Shown: positions 29,595 to 38,007 of the stretch, piece after piece | Layout of the letters: each line of letters starts with the position of its first letter | Numbering within the stretch: the first letter of the stretch is position 1 | The notes under the pieces: generated by a model | Seen by the model: the letters and a program-made list of their open reading frames with translations, nothing else | Database searches by the model: none | Told to the model about the DNA's origin: nothing | Assembly (NCBI GenBank): GCA_964475955.1 | Contig: CAYYZY010000048.1 | Location: forward strand, 1 to 45,349 | DNA length: 45,349 nt | Direction: 5' to 3' | Source: DATKZH01 sp964475955 | GTDB taxonomy: Bacteria; Planctomycetota; Planctomycetia; Pirellulales; Thermoguttaceae | Made by a program: the position numbers and the translations under genes

Positions 29595-30116
29595 TTACGT
29601 CCAGTAGGGCTGGATCAGGTCGTCCCAGCGGCGCTGGGCCTTGAGGATCAACTCGATCGTCTCGCGCACGGCGCCGGCTCCGCCCGGCGCGGCGGTCACG
29701 TGGTGGGCGGCCCGGCGAAGCTCGGGCGCCGCGTCGGCCACGGCGACGCCCAGCCCCGCGGCGCGGAGGACGGCCAGGTCGGGCAGGTCGTCGCCGACGT
29801 AGCAGACCTGCTCGAAGGCGAGCCCCGATTCCTTGAGGATTTCGCGCGTGACGGCCAGCTTGTCGTCGGCCCCCTGGCGCACGATCTCGACGCCCAACTC
29901 GGCGGCGCGGATCTTCACCGCCTGGGAACTCCGCTTGGTGATCATGCCGAACCGGTAGCCGGCCTTGTGCCACAGGGCGATGCCCATGCCGTCGCGCACG
30001 TGGAATCGCTTCGTTTCGATGCTCCGGTTGTCGAGGTCCACTCGGCCGTCGGTGAGCACGCCGTCGACGTCGGACAGAAGCAGTGCGATCGGTTGGCAAC
30101 GTTCGTCGAGGCTCAT
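29595..30116 (-). CDS. kdsC: 3-deoxy-D-manno-octulosonate 8-phosphate phosphatase KdsC
   Basis: Cytoplasmic HAD-family phosphatase of 173 aa that makes Kdo from Kdo-8-P, for lipopolysaccharide. The catalytic DVDGVLTDG motif (nucleophile Asp16, acid/base Asp18), the Thr/Ser-Lys region MITKRSS, and the metal-binding GDDLPDL are all seen. It lacks a cap domain, as KdsC tetramers do. The ATG at 30116 has AGGAACG upstream; the open frame continues into a repeat element and that part is not credible. Flanked by kdsD upstream and the LptC/A-like gene 42 nt downstream. A related YrbI-type or KdsC-like function on another ulosonate is possible, but the context favours Kdo. Confidence 0.93.
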   Translation of the reverse strand: MSLDERCQPIALLLSDVDGVLTDGRVDLDNRSIETKRFHVRDGMGIALWHKAGYRFGMITKRSSQAVKIRAAELGVEIVRQGADDKLAVTREILKESGLAFEQVCYVGDDLPDLAVLRAAGLGVAVADAAPELRRAAHHVTAAPGGAGAVRETIELILKAQRRWDDLIQPYWT

Positions 30117-30240
30117 CGGTGCGTTCCTGCTGTTGCGAACCGTTTGGTATCGGCCGTCGGATGCGGTTGGCTTGAGGCGTTTTTCGGGTTTCTCGCCGTT
30201 TTGCGAAACGCGTCCGGTTTTGGGAATGTCGGTATTTGGG

Positions 30241-30289
30241 CGTGGGGCACGTTTCCAACGTGCCCGGCACGATGGAATCGTGCCCCACG
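30241..30289. repeat. REP-like inverted pair inside the kds operon (family A)
   Basis: First element: GTGG foot, stem GGCACGTT / AACGTGCC. Second, inverted: stem GGCACGAT / ATCGTGCC, also with the GTGG foot on the minus strand. The stems differ by a compensatory T-A to A-T swap. It sits in the 189-nt gap between kdsD and kdsC. Confidence 0.88.
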
Positions 30290-30305
30290 CCTTCACTTCT
30301 CGATC

Positions 30306-31394
30306 CTACGCCGGTGGGCGGCCTTCGGGTTCGGGGAAGACGCGGTATTCCGGCTTGGGGTTCGCGCCGGGCTCGGCGGCAGGCTCCTTGGGGATCTCGC
30401 CCATCACGTCGGTGACGTCGATGAGGCCGACGGGCCGCCCGGCGGCGTCGACCACGGGCAGTTCGCTGATTTTGTGCCGGGCCATGCGCTCGACGGCTTC
30501 GGCCATTCGGGCGCCGACGCCGATGGTGAGCGGATCGGCCGTCATCACGCGGCGGATGGGCAGGTCGAGATCGCAATCGCGGCGATGCTCGAACAGACGG
30601 GCCAGGTCGCTGTCGGTGAAGATCCCGGTCAGCTTGCCCCGGCCGTCGACCAGCATGATGGCCCCGGTGCGCCGGCCCGGCACGCTGAGGCCGACGAACA
30701 CCTCGCGGACCGTCTTTTCCTGGTCGGCGACGCGGCACTGGTCGGCCGGCCGAAGGTGGTGTTCCACCCGGCTGAGCTTGCGGCCGAGGCTGCCGCCGGG
30801 ATGGAACCGGGCGAAGTCGTCGCGGTCGAAGTTGCGCATCCGGCTGGTGACCAGGGCCAGGGCGTCGCCCAGGGCGAGCATCGCCGTGGTGCTGGTGCTG
30901 GGGGCCAGGCCGAGCGAACATGCCTCCTCCAGCGGCCCCAGCTCGAGCGTGACCGTGGCCGCCCGGCCCAGCGTGCTTTCCGCCCTGCCGGTGATGGCCA
31001 GGATCGGCACGCCCAACTCGGCCAGCGAAGGGAGCAGGCGCACGACCTCTTCCGTCTCGCCGCTTTGGGAGAGAATGAGCATCACGTCGTCGCGATGGAT
31101 GCGTCCCAGGTCGCCGTGGACCGCCTCGGCCGGGTGGAGGCAGTGGCTTCGGGTGCCGGTCGAGGCGAGCGTGGCCATGATCTTGCGGCCCACCAGACCG
31201 GCCTTCCCCATCCCGGAAACGATCACGCTCCCGCGACAGGCGTACAGGCACTCGACGGCGCGGCAGAAACCCGCGTCGAGCCGCTTGGCCAACTGGGCCA
31301 GCGTGCGGCTTTCCTGTTCGAGGATCTGCCGGGCGAACCGGAGTTGTTCGAACGGGCTGAGCTTGCCCGACGCGGCGGCTGCTTCCGAGCTCAT
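30306..31394 (-). CDS. kdsD: D-arabinose-5-phosphate isomerase KdsD (KpsF/GutQ family)
   Basis: Cytoplasmic isomerase of 362 aa converting ribulose-5-P to arabinose-5-P, the first step to Kdo. The SIS domain (about 30-190) carries VSGMGKAGLVGRKIMATLAS (55-75 region), the HPAEAVHGDLG motif, SQSGETEEV, and APSTSTTAMLALGDALA. Two CBS domains follow (about 205-265 and 275-330; the second ends AAGRPVGLIDVTDVM). A Pro-rich tail of about 30 residues is extra. The ATG at 31394 is preceded by AAGGATGA. Promoter boxes are visible upstream. Downstream kdsC and the LptC/A-like gene complete a Kdo/LPS locus. Confidence 0.94.
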   Translation of the reverse strand: MSSEAAAASGKLSPFEQLRFARQILEQESRTLAQLAKRLDAGFCRAVECLYACRGSVIVSGMGKAGLVGRKIMATLASTGTRSHCLHPAEAVHGDLGRIHRDDVMLILSQSGETEEVVRLLPSLAELGVPILAITGRAESTLGRAATVTLELGPLEEACSLGLAPSTSTTAMLALGDALALVTSRMRNFDRDDFARFHPGGSLGRKLSRVEHHLRPADQCRVADQEKTVREVFVGLSVPGRRTGAIMLVDGRGKLTGIFTDSDLARLFEHRRDCDLDLPIRRVMTADPLTIGVGARMAEAVERMARHKISELPVVDAAGRPVGLIDVTDVMGEIPKEPAAEPGANPKPEYRVFPEPEGRPPA

Positions 31395-31449
31395 CGACTT
31401 GTCATCCTTGACGGAAGTCGCTTGGCGGACAGGGGGATGAGAGACGCGA

Positions 31450-31478
31450 ATTGTAGCGGTCAGCCCGATCCGCGGCAA
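31450..31478 (-). promoter_or_regulatory. Predicted sigma70-type promoter of kdsD
   Basis: On the minus strand, TTGCCG (31473-31478) and TACAAT (31450-31455) are separated by 17 nt. The leader is about 50 nt to the kdsD ATG. Confidence 0.65.
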
Positions 31479-31676
31479 CTTCGGCTTGCGGGTTCTGACG
31501 GGGCCTGTGGGAACCGGCCGGTCGCGGCTGCCGGCACCAAGACGGGGCAACTTAAGGGAAAGCAAAGGCTGCGAAAGGCACGAAAAGCACGAAAAGGCGG
31601 AAACATGGGGAAAGTGCTCGAAGGAAGTCACGAATGTGCTCTTCCAAGTGCTTTGGAGGCGGCACACAAGACTGGC

Positions 31677-31705
31677 CCTCGCTTGCGCTTCGGGTTGGGG
31701 TTGGC
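31677..31705. repeat. Single arm of repeat family C
   Basis: CCTCGCTTGCGCTTCGGGTT with a GGGGTTGG tail, matching the inner arm at 3313-3340. No opposite arm is visible nearby, so it is not a hairpin here. Confidence 0.8.
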
Positions 31706-31805
31706 GGTGAGGTCTCTGGGCTGCGCCGCCGGGTTCCTCTTTTGCCCGTCCCCGCGATAGAGTAGGCTGCTCGCGTTTGGGCTCGCCACGTTTCGGGCGG
31801 GCCGA

Positions 31806-31811
31806 TATAAT
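31806..31811 (+). promoter_or_regulatory. Predicted -10 box of the alpha-glucan phosphorylase gene
   Basis: A perfect TATAAT lies 46 nt upstream of the ATG. No good -35 is visible at 16-18 nt, so an activator or a different start is possible. Confidence 0.45.
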
Positions 31812-31857
31812 CTGGCGTTCTGGGTAATCTGGTGGCATTTGAGAGCAAGGTCGTCGC

Positions 31858-34056
31858 ATGAGTCAGATTGACACGATACCCGCCGGTTCGGCTCGATCCT
31901 CCCCCGTGGCGGGGTTCACGGCGGAGACCATGTACGACAAGTGCATGGCCTTGGCCAGGAACGTCTGGTGGAGCTGGCACCCGGAGGTGATCAACCTCTT
32001 CCGCGACCTGGACCCGATCCGGTGGCGTCAGTTGGATCATAATCCGATCGCGCTATTGCGCGAGTTCACGCCCGACCGGTTGGAGACCCGGGCGGCCGAG
32101 TTGGTCCTTTACAGCCGGATCAACCATGCCTACCGGCGCCTGAAGGAGTACCTCAGCGAGACGCCCCTTTGGGGTTTCTCGCACGCGGGCGTGCTGGGCT
32201 CGAAGCCGGTGGCGTACTTCTCGCTGGAATTCGGGGTCCACGAATCGATCCCCGTCTATTCGGGGGGGTTGGGGGTCCTCTCCGGCGACCATATCAAGAG
32301 CGCCAGCGGACTGGGGGTGCCCCTGGTCGCCATCGGGCTTTTCTACGACCAGGGCTACTTCAAGCAGCAGTTGGACGAGAAGGGCTGGCAGAGCGAGCAG
32401 TACGTCGACACCAAGGTCGAGAACCTCCCGATGGAGCCGGCGGTCGGCCCCGACGGCGAGCCGATCACCGTCGACATCCAAACCCGTACGGGGCGGCTCT
32501 ACGCCAAGGTGTGGCTGATGCGCGTGGGGCGGGTGGCGCTGTACCTGCTCGACTGCGACGTCGAGGGCAACAGCCCCGAGGACCGCGAGCTGACCAGCCG
32601 GCTCTACGGCGGCGACAACCGCACGCGGATCCGCCAGGAGCTGGTGGCCGGCGTTGGGGGCGTTCGCGCCTTGCGGGCGCTGGGGATCTTCCCGGGAGTC
32701 TACCACCTGAACGAAGGCCATAGTGCCTTCGCCACGTTGGAGGCGATCCGCGAGCGCATGAACGACAACGGCATGAGCTTCGACGACGCCCTGCGCGACG
32801 TCGCCCAGCACACGGCCTTCACCACCCACACGCCCGTCCCCGCCGGACACGACCGCTTCGACGGCGGCCTGATCGAAGAGCACCTGGGGCCCCTGCGCGA
32901 CGAATTGGGCATCTCCTTCGAGCAACTCATGGGCCTGGGCCGCGTGGAGCCGAAGAACGACGGGGAGCCGTTCTGCATGACGGTGCTCGGGCTGAAGCTG
33001 TCGCGGCGCGCCAACGCCGTGAGCGCGCTGCACGGACACGTCACGCGGCGCATGTGGGCCCACCTGTGGCCGTGGCGCGTGGAGGAGGAGATCCCGATCG
33101 GGCACATCACCAACGGCGTCCACATCCCCAGTTGGCTCGCCTGGCAGATGCGGCTGCTCTACGACCGCTACTTCCCGCCCGACTGGGACCACCGCATGGG
33201 CGGCCCGGAAATCTGGCAGAGGATCCACCAGGTCGACCCGGGCGAGCTGTGGGAGACGCACTACGCCCTGAAGAACCTGCTCGTGGCGTTCGTCCGGCGG
33301 CGCGTCAGCCGGCAGTGCCGGCGCCGCGGGGAGAGCGACGAGGCGGTCGAGGCTGCGCGCAACATGCTCGACCCGAACGTGCTCACCATCGGGTTCGCCC
33401 GGCGCTTCGCCACGTACAAGCGGGCCGCGCTGTTTCTGACCGACCTCGACCGAATCACGTCGATCGTCAACGCCCCCGACCGGCCGCTGCAACTCATCTT
33501 CGCCGGCAAGGCCCACCCGGCCGACCAGCCCGGCAAGGAGCTGATCAAGGCGATCGCCAATCTGCGCCACGATCCGCGGTTCGCCGGTCGCGTGGCTTTC
33601 GTCGAGGATTACGACATCAACGTCTGCCGGCACCTGATCCAGGGGGTCGACGTCTGGCTGAACAACCCCCGGCGGCCCCTGGAGGCCTCCGGCACCAGCG
33701 GCCAGAAGGCCGTGCTCAACGGGGCGTTGAACCTTTCCGTTCTCGACGGGTGGTGGGCCGAAGCGTACGACGGCTCCAACGGGTTCGCCATCGGCAAGGG
33801 GACCACTCACGTCAACGCCGAGGTGACCGACGCCCGCGACGCCGAGAGCCTCTACCGCACGCTGGAGCGGGAAGTCATTCCCCTGTTTTACGACCGCGAC
33901 ATCGACGGGCTGCCGCAGGGGTGGATTCAGCGGATGAAAAACTCCATCAGCTCCCTGGCCTGGCGGTTCAGCGCCCACCGCATGGTGGCCGACTACGTGC
34001 TCAACGCGTACCTGCCCGCCTCCGGGGGGTTGAGTTGCGACATGAGCATCCGGTAA
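31858..34056 (+). CDS. glgP: Alpha-glucan (glycogen) phosphorylase, DUF3417-containing type
   Basis: PLP-dependent GT35 enzyme of 732 aa that releases glucose-1-phosphate from glycogen or maltodextrin. The N-terminus (about 20-115) is the DUF3417 domain with NVWWSWHPEV. The core has AYFSLEFGVHESIPVYSGGLG (in part), the HLNEGHSAF and THTPVPAGHD segments, and HITNGVHIPSW. The PLP lysine is Lys617 in EASGTSGQKAVLNGAL; most members of this short type have SGMKA, so the Gln is a small departure. The enzyme lacks the allosteric N-terminal region of animal and E. coli enzymes. The thioesterase gene starts 2 nt after its stop. Confidence 0.94.
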   Translation: MSQIDTIPAGSARSSPVAGFTAETMYDKCMALARNVWWSWHPEVINLFRDLDPIRWRQLDHNPIALLREFTPDRLETRAAELVLYSRINHAYRRLKEYLSETPLWGFSHAGVLGSKPVAYFSLEFGVHESIPVYSGGLGVLSGDHIKSASGLGVPLVAIGLFYDQGYFKQQLDEKGWQSEQYVDTKVENLPMEPAVGPDGEPITVDIQTRTGRLYAKVWLMRVGRVALYLLDCDVEGNSPEDRELTSRLYGGDNRTRIRQELVAGVGGVRALRALGIFPGVYHLNEGHSAFATLEAIRERMNDNGMSFDDALRDVAQHTAFTTHTPVPAGHDRFDGGLIEEHLGPLRDELGISFEQLMGLGRVEPKNDGEPFCMTVLGLKLSRRANAVSALHGHVTRRMWAHLWPWRVEEEIPIGHITNGVHIPSWLAWQMRLLYDRYFPPDWDHRMGGPEIWQRIHQVDPGELWETHYALKNLLVAFVRRRVSRQCRRRGESDEAVEAARNMLDPNVLTIGFARRFATYKRAALFLTDLDRITSIVNAPDRPLQLIFAGKAHPADQPGKELIKAIANLRHDPRFAGRVAFVEDYDINVCRHLIQGVDVWLNNPRRPLEASGTSGQKAVLNGALNLSVLDGWWAEAYDGSNGFAIGKGTTHVNAEVTDARDAESLYRTLEREVIPLFYDRDIDGLPQGWIQRMKNSISSLAWRFSAHRMVADYVLNAYLPASGGLSCDMSIR

Positions 34057-34058
34057 CG

Positions 34059-34484
34059 ATGCCCGACGCCTTCGAATACCGCCACACGGTTCGCTCCGAC
34101 GAAATCGACGGCCTGGGGCACGCCAACAACGTGGCCTACGTCGACTGGATGCAGTCGGCGGCGATGGCCCACTCGACGGCCCTGGGGTGGCCGGGCGAGC
34201 GCTACCGGGAGGCCGGCTGCGGCTGGGTCGTGCGGTCGCACAAGATCGACTACCTCCAGCCCGCGCTGGCCGGCGACCGCGTGGTCGTGCGCACCTGGGT
34301 GGCCACGATGCGCAAGGCCACGTCGCTGCGCCGCTACCGGATCGGGCGCGAAACGGACGGCGCGCTGCTGGCCACGGCCGAGACGAAGTGGGCCTTCATC
34401 AACTTCGCCACCGGGCAGCCGATGCGCATCGCGCGCGAGGTGGCCGAGTCGTTCCCGATGATTCCGGATGCGGCGGGCGATTGA
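34059..34484 (+). CDS. Acyl-CoA thioesterase, hotdog (4HBT/YbgC-like)
   Basis: Small cytoplasmic protein of 141 aa. The hotdog signature SDEIDGLGHANNVAYVDWM carries the usual catalytic Asp (Asp17) and the following H-x-N-N; then come SHKIDYLQPALAGD, VRTWVATM and a strand with ATAETKWAFI. It would hydrolyse an acyl-CoA or 4-hydroxybenzoyl-CoA-like thioester; the substrate cannot be told. The ATG lies 2 nt past the phosphorylase stop with no separate ribosome-binding site of note, so it is probably translated by reinitiation on the same message. A functional link with glycogen breakdown is not obvious. Confidence 0.9.
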   Translation: MPDAFEYRHTVRSDEIDGLGHANNVAYVDWMQSAAMAHSTALGWPGERYREAGCGWVVRSHKIDYLQPALAGDRVVVRTWVATMRKATSLRRYRIGRETDGALLATAETKWAFINFATGQPMRIAREVAESFPMIPDAAGD

Positions 34485-34510
34485 CGCGAGGCACGTCTCT
34501 CCGCTACTCT
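34481..34510 (+). promoter_or_regulatory. Possible promoter of the flavodoxin-fold oxidoreductase gene
   Basis: TTGACG (34481-34486, overlapping the thioesterase stop) and TACTCT (34505-34510) are 18 nt apart, about 80 nt upstream of the ATG. Confidence 0.45.
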
Positions 34511-34589
34511 GGAACGAACTGACGGGCGTCTGTCGTCGACGGCCCTAGCCCGAATCCCTAACGCGACTACCTGCTCGAGGACGCCACTG

Positions 34590-35177
34590 ATGAAGGTGCT
34601 CGCAATCATCGGCCATCAGAAGACGGGCAGCTTCTGCCACGCCATCGCGGAGACGGCGATCGAGGAGCTGAAGGCGGCCGGCCACGACGTCGTCTACCAC
34701 GACCTGTACGCGGAACGTTTCGACCCCGTACTGCCGCACGAGGAGATCCCCAAGGGGTTGGCAAAACCGCCCGTCGTCCAGAAACACTGCGACGAGCTCG
34801 TGGCGGCCGACGGCTACGTGGTGGTTCACCCCAACTGGTGGGCGATGCCGCCGGCGATCCTCAAGGGATGGATCGACCGCGTCCTCTGCCAGGGCGTGGC
34901 CTACGAGTTCGGCGAGGGCGGGGCCGTGATCCAGCACCTGGCGGGCAAGCGGGCCGTGGTGTTTACGACCTCGAACACGCCTCGCGAGGCGGAGCTGGAA
35001 CTGTACGGCGACCCGCTCGAGAACCTCTGGAAGAACTGCATCTTCGGCCTCTGCGGCGTCGAAGACTTCCAGCGGCGCAACTTCGAGTCGATCATCCTCA
35101 GCACCCTCGACGAGCGCAATGCCTGGCTCGCCGAAGTCCGCGAGATCGTCCGTTCGCGCTTCCCCGCCGACGCGTAG
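34590..35177 (+). CDS. NAD(P)H dehydrogenase (quinone)-like flavoprotein
   Basis: Flavodoxin-2-fold protein of 195 aa, related to MdaB/KefF/NQO-type FMN or FAD oxidoreductases. It begins with the nucleotide-binding strand KVLAIIGHQKTGSFCHAIAE (in part), then ADGYVVVHPNWWAMPPAILK and GWIDRVL, the family's conserved flavin/quinone loop, and later FTTSNTPREAE and FGLCGV. Likely a two-electron quinone reductase in the cytoplasm, protecting against redox cycling, or a KefF-like regulatory subunit; no Kef channel is adjacent. GAGGACG lies just upstream of the ATG. Confidence 0.88.
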   Translation: MKVLAIIGHQKTGSFCHAIAETAIEELKAAGHDVVYHDLYAERFDPVLPHEEIPKGLAKPPVVQKHCDELVAADGYVVVHPNWWAMPPAILKGWIDRVLCQGVAYEFGEGGAVIQHLAGKRAVVFTTSNTPREAELELYGDPLENLWKNCIFGLCGVEDFQRRNFESIILSTLDERNAWLAEVREIVRSRFPADA

Positions 35178-35274
35178 CCGCGACGACGGGCCCCGATCCG
35201 ACCGGTTCCCGCCGGCCGTCGGGGCGGGTGCGGGGCAGGAATGGTGCGGGGCCGGGACGGCCTAGATGAGGTTT

Positions 35275-35335
35275 GGTCGGCTTCAGCCGACCGGCCTTTG
35301 AGCTTGAGGACTCCTGAGCTGGTCGGCTGAAGCCG
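35275..35335. repeat. REP-like inverted pair (family F)
   Basis: Stem GGTCGGCT / AGCCGACC with loop TC at 35275-35292, and a second inverted copy whose GGTCGGCTGAAGCCG (35321-35335) pairs with CGGCTTCAGCCGACC (35279-35293). The segment between carries GCTTGAGGACTCCTGAGC-type inner symmetry. It lies between the convergent oxidoreductase and hydrolase genes and could also serve as a terminator. Confidence 0.82.
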
Positions 35336-35398
35336 CTTCAAGTGGGTGTGGGACTCCCATCGCTAAACGTTCGAAGCCGACTCGGGGCGGCCATACGG

Positions 35399-36196
35399 CT
35401 ACACACACGCCTCCAGGAAATCGAGCAGCGCGGCGTTGAAGTCGGTGGGGTTTTCCATGGGAGACATGTGGCCGGCGTCGGGGATGACGGTCAGGCGCGC
35501 GCCGGGAATCGCCTCGGCCATGGCGCGCATTTCGTCGGGCGTCGAGAGCCGATCGAGGCGCCCGACCAGCACCAGCGTGGGGCAGTCGATCCCGGCCAGC
35601 TCCGAGGTGACGTCGGGCCGCTCGGCCATCCCCCGGGCCGCGGCGGCCACGCCCCGCGCGTCGGCCGTGCGGATCACGCGGCGGATCGACTCGGCCACGT
35701 GCGGACTCCGCTTGCGCGACGACTCCGCCAACAGCTTGGGAAGCATCGCGTCGACCAACGACGCCGGGCCCTCGCCAGCCACGCGGTCGGCCGTCTCGAG
35801 CCGCCCGCGGGCCGCCTCAGGCGAATCGGCCACCGCGCGCGTGTCGCACAGCACGAGCGCCCGAAGCCGGTCGGCGTGCCGGCGCCGGAACTGCCAGGCC
35901 ACGTATCCGCCCATCGACAGGCCGCAGAGCACGACCGGCTCGCCGATCCCCAGGGCGTCGAGCATGCCGGCCAAATCATCGGCGAATTGCTCCATGGTGA
36001 CCTTGCCGTCGGTCACGCCGCTTCGGCCGAAGCCGCGCAGGTCGGGGGCGACGACGCGGTAACGCTGCGCGAGGGCCTCGATCTGCGCCTCCCACATGGT
36101 GTGATCGAGGGGGAAGCCGTGGACCAGCACGACCGGCACGCCCGCCCCCCGGTCGACCGCGGCCAGCTCCACCCCGTTCACCTCGAACGTCTTCAT
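35399..36196 (-). CDS. Alpha/beta-hydrolase (3-oxoadipate enol-lactonase-like)
   Basis: Soluble hydrolase of 265 aa. The triad is Ser94 (GLSMGG), Asp215 (GRLDRLS) and His243 (AGHMSP); the oxyanion segment is VHGFPLDHTMW. Family features such as PDLRGFGRS are present. The sequence is closest in style to enol-lactonase or general esterase members, but the substrate cannot be assigned. Its ATG overlaps the TGA of the upstream HEAT/TPR gene (ATGA), so the two are translationally coupled. Confidence 0.9.
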   Translation of the reverse strand: MKTFEVNGVELAAVDRGAGVPVVLVHGFPLDHTMWEAQIEALAQRYRVVAPDLRGFGRSGVTDGKVTMEQFADDLAGMLDALGIGEPVVLCGLSMGGYVAWQFRRRHADRLRALVLCDTRAVADSPEAARGRLETADRVAGEGPASLVDAMLPKLLAESSRKRSPHVAESIRRVIRTADARGVAAAARGMAERPDVTSELAGIDCPTLVLVGRLDRLSTPDEMRAMAEAIPGARLTVIPDAGHMSPMENPTDFNAALLDFLEACV

Positions 36197-37806
36197 TTGC
36201 CGGCCTCCTCCAGCGCTTTCCGGAAGACTTTGAGCTTGTGGGCGATCAGGCCGGAGTGGGGTTCCATCTCCGCCGCCCGGGCCTGCTGCTTGACCGCCGC
36301 TTCGAGTTCTCCCCGGGCGAAGAGGACGTGGGCGAGCGTGTCGCGGTAGGCCGACGTGTCGGGCTCCAGCTCGACGGCCTTTCGGGCGCAGCGCAGGGCC
36401 TCGTCGGAATCGCCCTCGGTGTTGCCGACCAGCCAGGCGTACTGGTTGTAGTAGGTGGCGTCGTCGGGCGCCTGCTCGATCACCCGGTGGAGCGACGCGG
36501 CCGCCTTCTCGATCAGCTCGGAGGTCTTCCGGCGGAACTCGGGATCGGCGTCGGCCAGTTGGTGGCGGGCGATCAAGGCGTCGAGCTCGCCCGGGTCTTC
36601 CTCGATCGCCTTGTCGAGCAGTTTGCGGTGCGCCTCGCGGTCGCCCCGCTCCAGCGCGTCGCAGGCGCGGAAGTAGCTCGCCCGGCCGCGGAGCTGCGAG
36701 GGCGAGCGCCCCACGCGGCTGAGCAGTTCTTTGAGCGACCGATCGTCGATCGCGAGCACGTCGTCGAGCACGTCGGCGGCCGCCGCGCCTTGGCCGGCGT
36801 CGTGCAGCATTTCCGAGAGGGTGAGCCCGGCCCGGGCCTTCTGTGCGGGCGAGCCGGTGTCGACGGCCTCGCGGTATTCGAGCTCGGCCCATCGCAGCTT
36901 GCCGCGCCGGCGGAGCACGCCGGCAACGTCGATCCGGGCGCTGAGGCGCTCGTCGGACCGAATCGGCGCGAACTGACGCGCCTCGCGCGCGGTCTTCTCG
37001 GCCGATTCCTCCTTCCCCTGCTCGGCCCGGGCGAGCGCCTGGTAGTAGAGGAGCGAAGCCACGAGCCGGGCGTCGGACTCGTCGGGCGAGCGCCGCAACA
37101 CCTTCTGCTCCGCCTCGACGAACCCGGCCCACCGTGCGAGGGCCGCGTTCGGGTCGTCGCGCAGCTCGAGGTACGTACGCACCCATTGCGCGGCCGGCCG
37201 CGTGCTTTCGGCGAGGTACTCGCGGACCGTCTCGGCCCAGCGCTCGCGTCCGGCCGGGTCGACCGGCTCGAAGTCGAGAAGCACGATCGCCGCCTGCTTC
37301 GACCAACGCTTCGACTTCTCGAACCGGACCAGCCGGCAAAGCGCCGGAAGGCCGATCCCGTCCGGCAACCGCGCCAACTCCCGGAGCCAGGCGACGCGCG
37401 AGCCGGCCGCGCCGGACTTGTAGAACGAGAGGCACTGGCGCACCTCTTCCGGCTCGTCCATCACGTTCCATTGGGCGGGAATCGCCAGCAGCAGGTACTT
37501 CGCCCGGGTGGCGATCTCCAGGTCCTCGTGCTCGGTGGCCGCCGAGAGGGCGTCGTAGGCCTCGAACCCGAGCTTGGCCAGTTCCTGCTGGGCCCTCTCG
37601 CGCACGGCGTATTTCGGGTGGCCCAGCTCCTCGATCAGCCGCGCGATGCGTTGGTCGACCGACTCGACCGCACTGGCCGACTCAGGCGGCTTGGCCGACT
37701 CCGCCGGCTCGCCAGCCGCAACCCGAGGCGGCGCCGTGGCAAGCACCGTCGCCGCGAGTAGCGGGGCGAAAAGCGTCGCCGGCATTCGGGAGGCGAAGCT
37801 GGGCAT
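36193..37806 (-). CDS. Exported HEAT-like / TPR repeat protein
   Basis: Product of 537 aa from the ATG at 37806, with a signal peptide (about 1-31, RVAAGEP). The region 50-120 looks like HEAT repeats (RIARLIEELGHPKYAVRERA (in part), AQQELAKLGFEAYDALSAA (in part)). The remainder is TPR-like helical pairs, clear at EQGKEESAEKTAREARQFAP, RWAELEYREAVDTGS, GDSDEALRCARKAVELEP and GELEAAVKQQARAAEMEP. It has no enzymatic motif and is probably a periplasmic scaffold or cofactor of the coupled hydrolase. An ATG seven codons later is an alternative start; the ribosome-binding site is weak for both. Confidence 0.82.
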   Translation of the reverse strand: MPSFASRMPATLFAPLLAATVLATAPPRVAAGEPAESAKPPESASAVESVDQRIARLIEELGHPKYAVRERAQQELAKLGFEAYDALSAATEHEDLEIATRAKYLLLAIPAQWNVMDEPEEVRQCLSFYKSGAAGSRVAWLRELARLPDGIGLPALCRLVRFEKSKRWSKQAAIVLLDFEPVDPAGRERWAETVREYLAESTRPAAQWVRTYLELRDDPNAALARWAGFVEAEQKVLRRSPDESDARLVASLLYYQALARAEQGKEESAEKTAREARQFAPIRSDERLSARIDVAGVLRRRGKLRWAELEYREAVDTGSPAQKARAGLTLSEMLHDAGQGAAAADVLDDVLAIDDRSLKELLSRVGRSPSQLRGRASYFRACDALERGDREAHRKLLDKAIEEDPGELDALIARHQLADADPEFRRKTSELIEKAAASLHRVIEQAPDDATYYNQYAWLVGNTEGDSDEALRCARKAVELEPDTSAYRDTLAHVLFARGELEAAVKQQARAAEMEPHSGLIAHKLKVFRKALEEAGK

Positions 37807-37954
37807 GATAGCGGAAGCGCGTCGTATGGATTGCGGGGGGCGCGGGAGTCGTCGACGTGCGACGTCCAAGTCAAGGATAACGCGTCGGGAGGCGTCGGGG
37901 CAAGCGGGGGTTGGGCGCCGGGCGTTCCGGGGAAGTTGCCGTGCGCGTTGGGCC

Positions 37955-37978
37955 GGACCGCGTGAATGCGGTCGCTAC
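37955..37978. repeat. Single REP-like element (family G)
   Basis: On the minus strand: GTAG foot, stem GACCGC / GCGGTC extended by an imperfect pair, loop around ATTCAC. It matches 17750-17772 and sits just after the thioredoxin-like gene stop. Confidence 0.82.
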
Positions 37979-38007
37979 CAACCGGCCAAGCCGGATTCGA
38001 CGAGATG

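Larger units (their letters stand above)
31395..31857. other. 463-nt divergent intergenic region (kdsD / phosphorylase)
   Basis: It contains the kdsD promoter on the minus strand, a purine-rich stretch of AAGGCACGAAAAGCACGAAA type near 31570-31600, a single arm of repeat family C at 31677-31705, and a TATAAT box for the phosphorylase. No gene is evident. Confidence 0.7.

Noticed and set aside
27900..31760. 1286-codon open frame on the plus strand across the LptC/A-like, kdsC and kdsD genes
   Set aside because: It is the reverse reading of three genes with clear families; composition is Arg/Val/Asp/Gly noise typical of GC-rich DNA.
35275..35335. Simple Rho-independent terminator
   Set aside because: No T run follows, and the stem matches the design of the other intergenic palindromes; a secondary terminator role remains possible.
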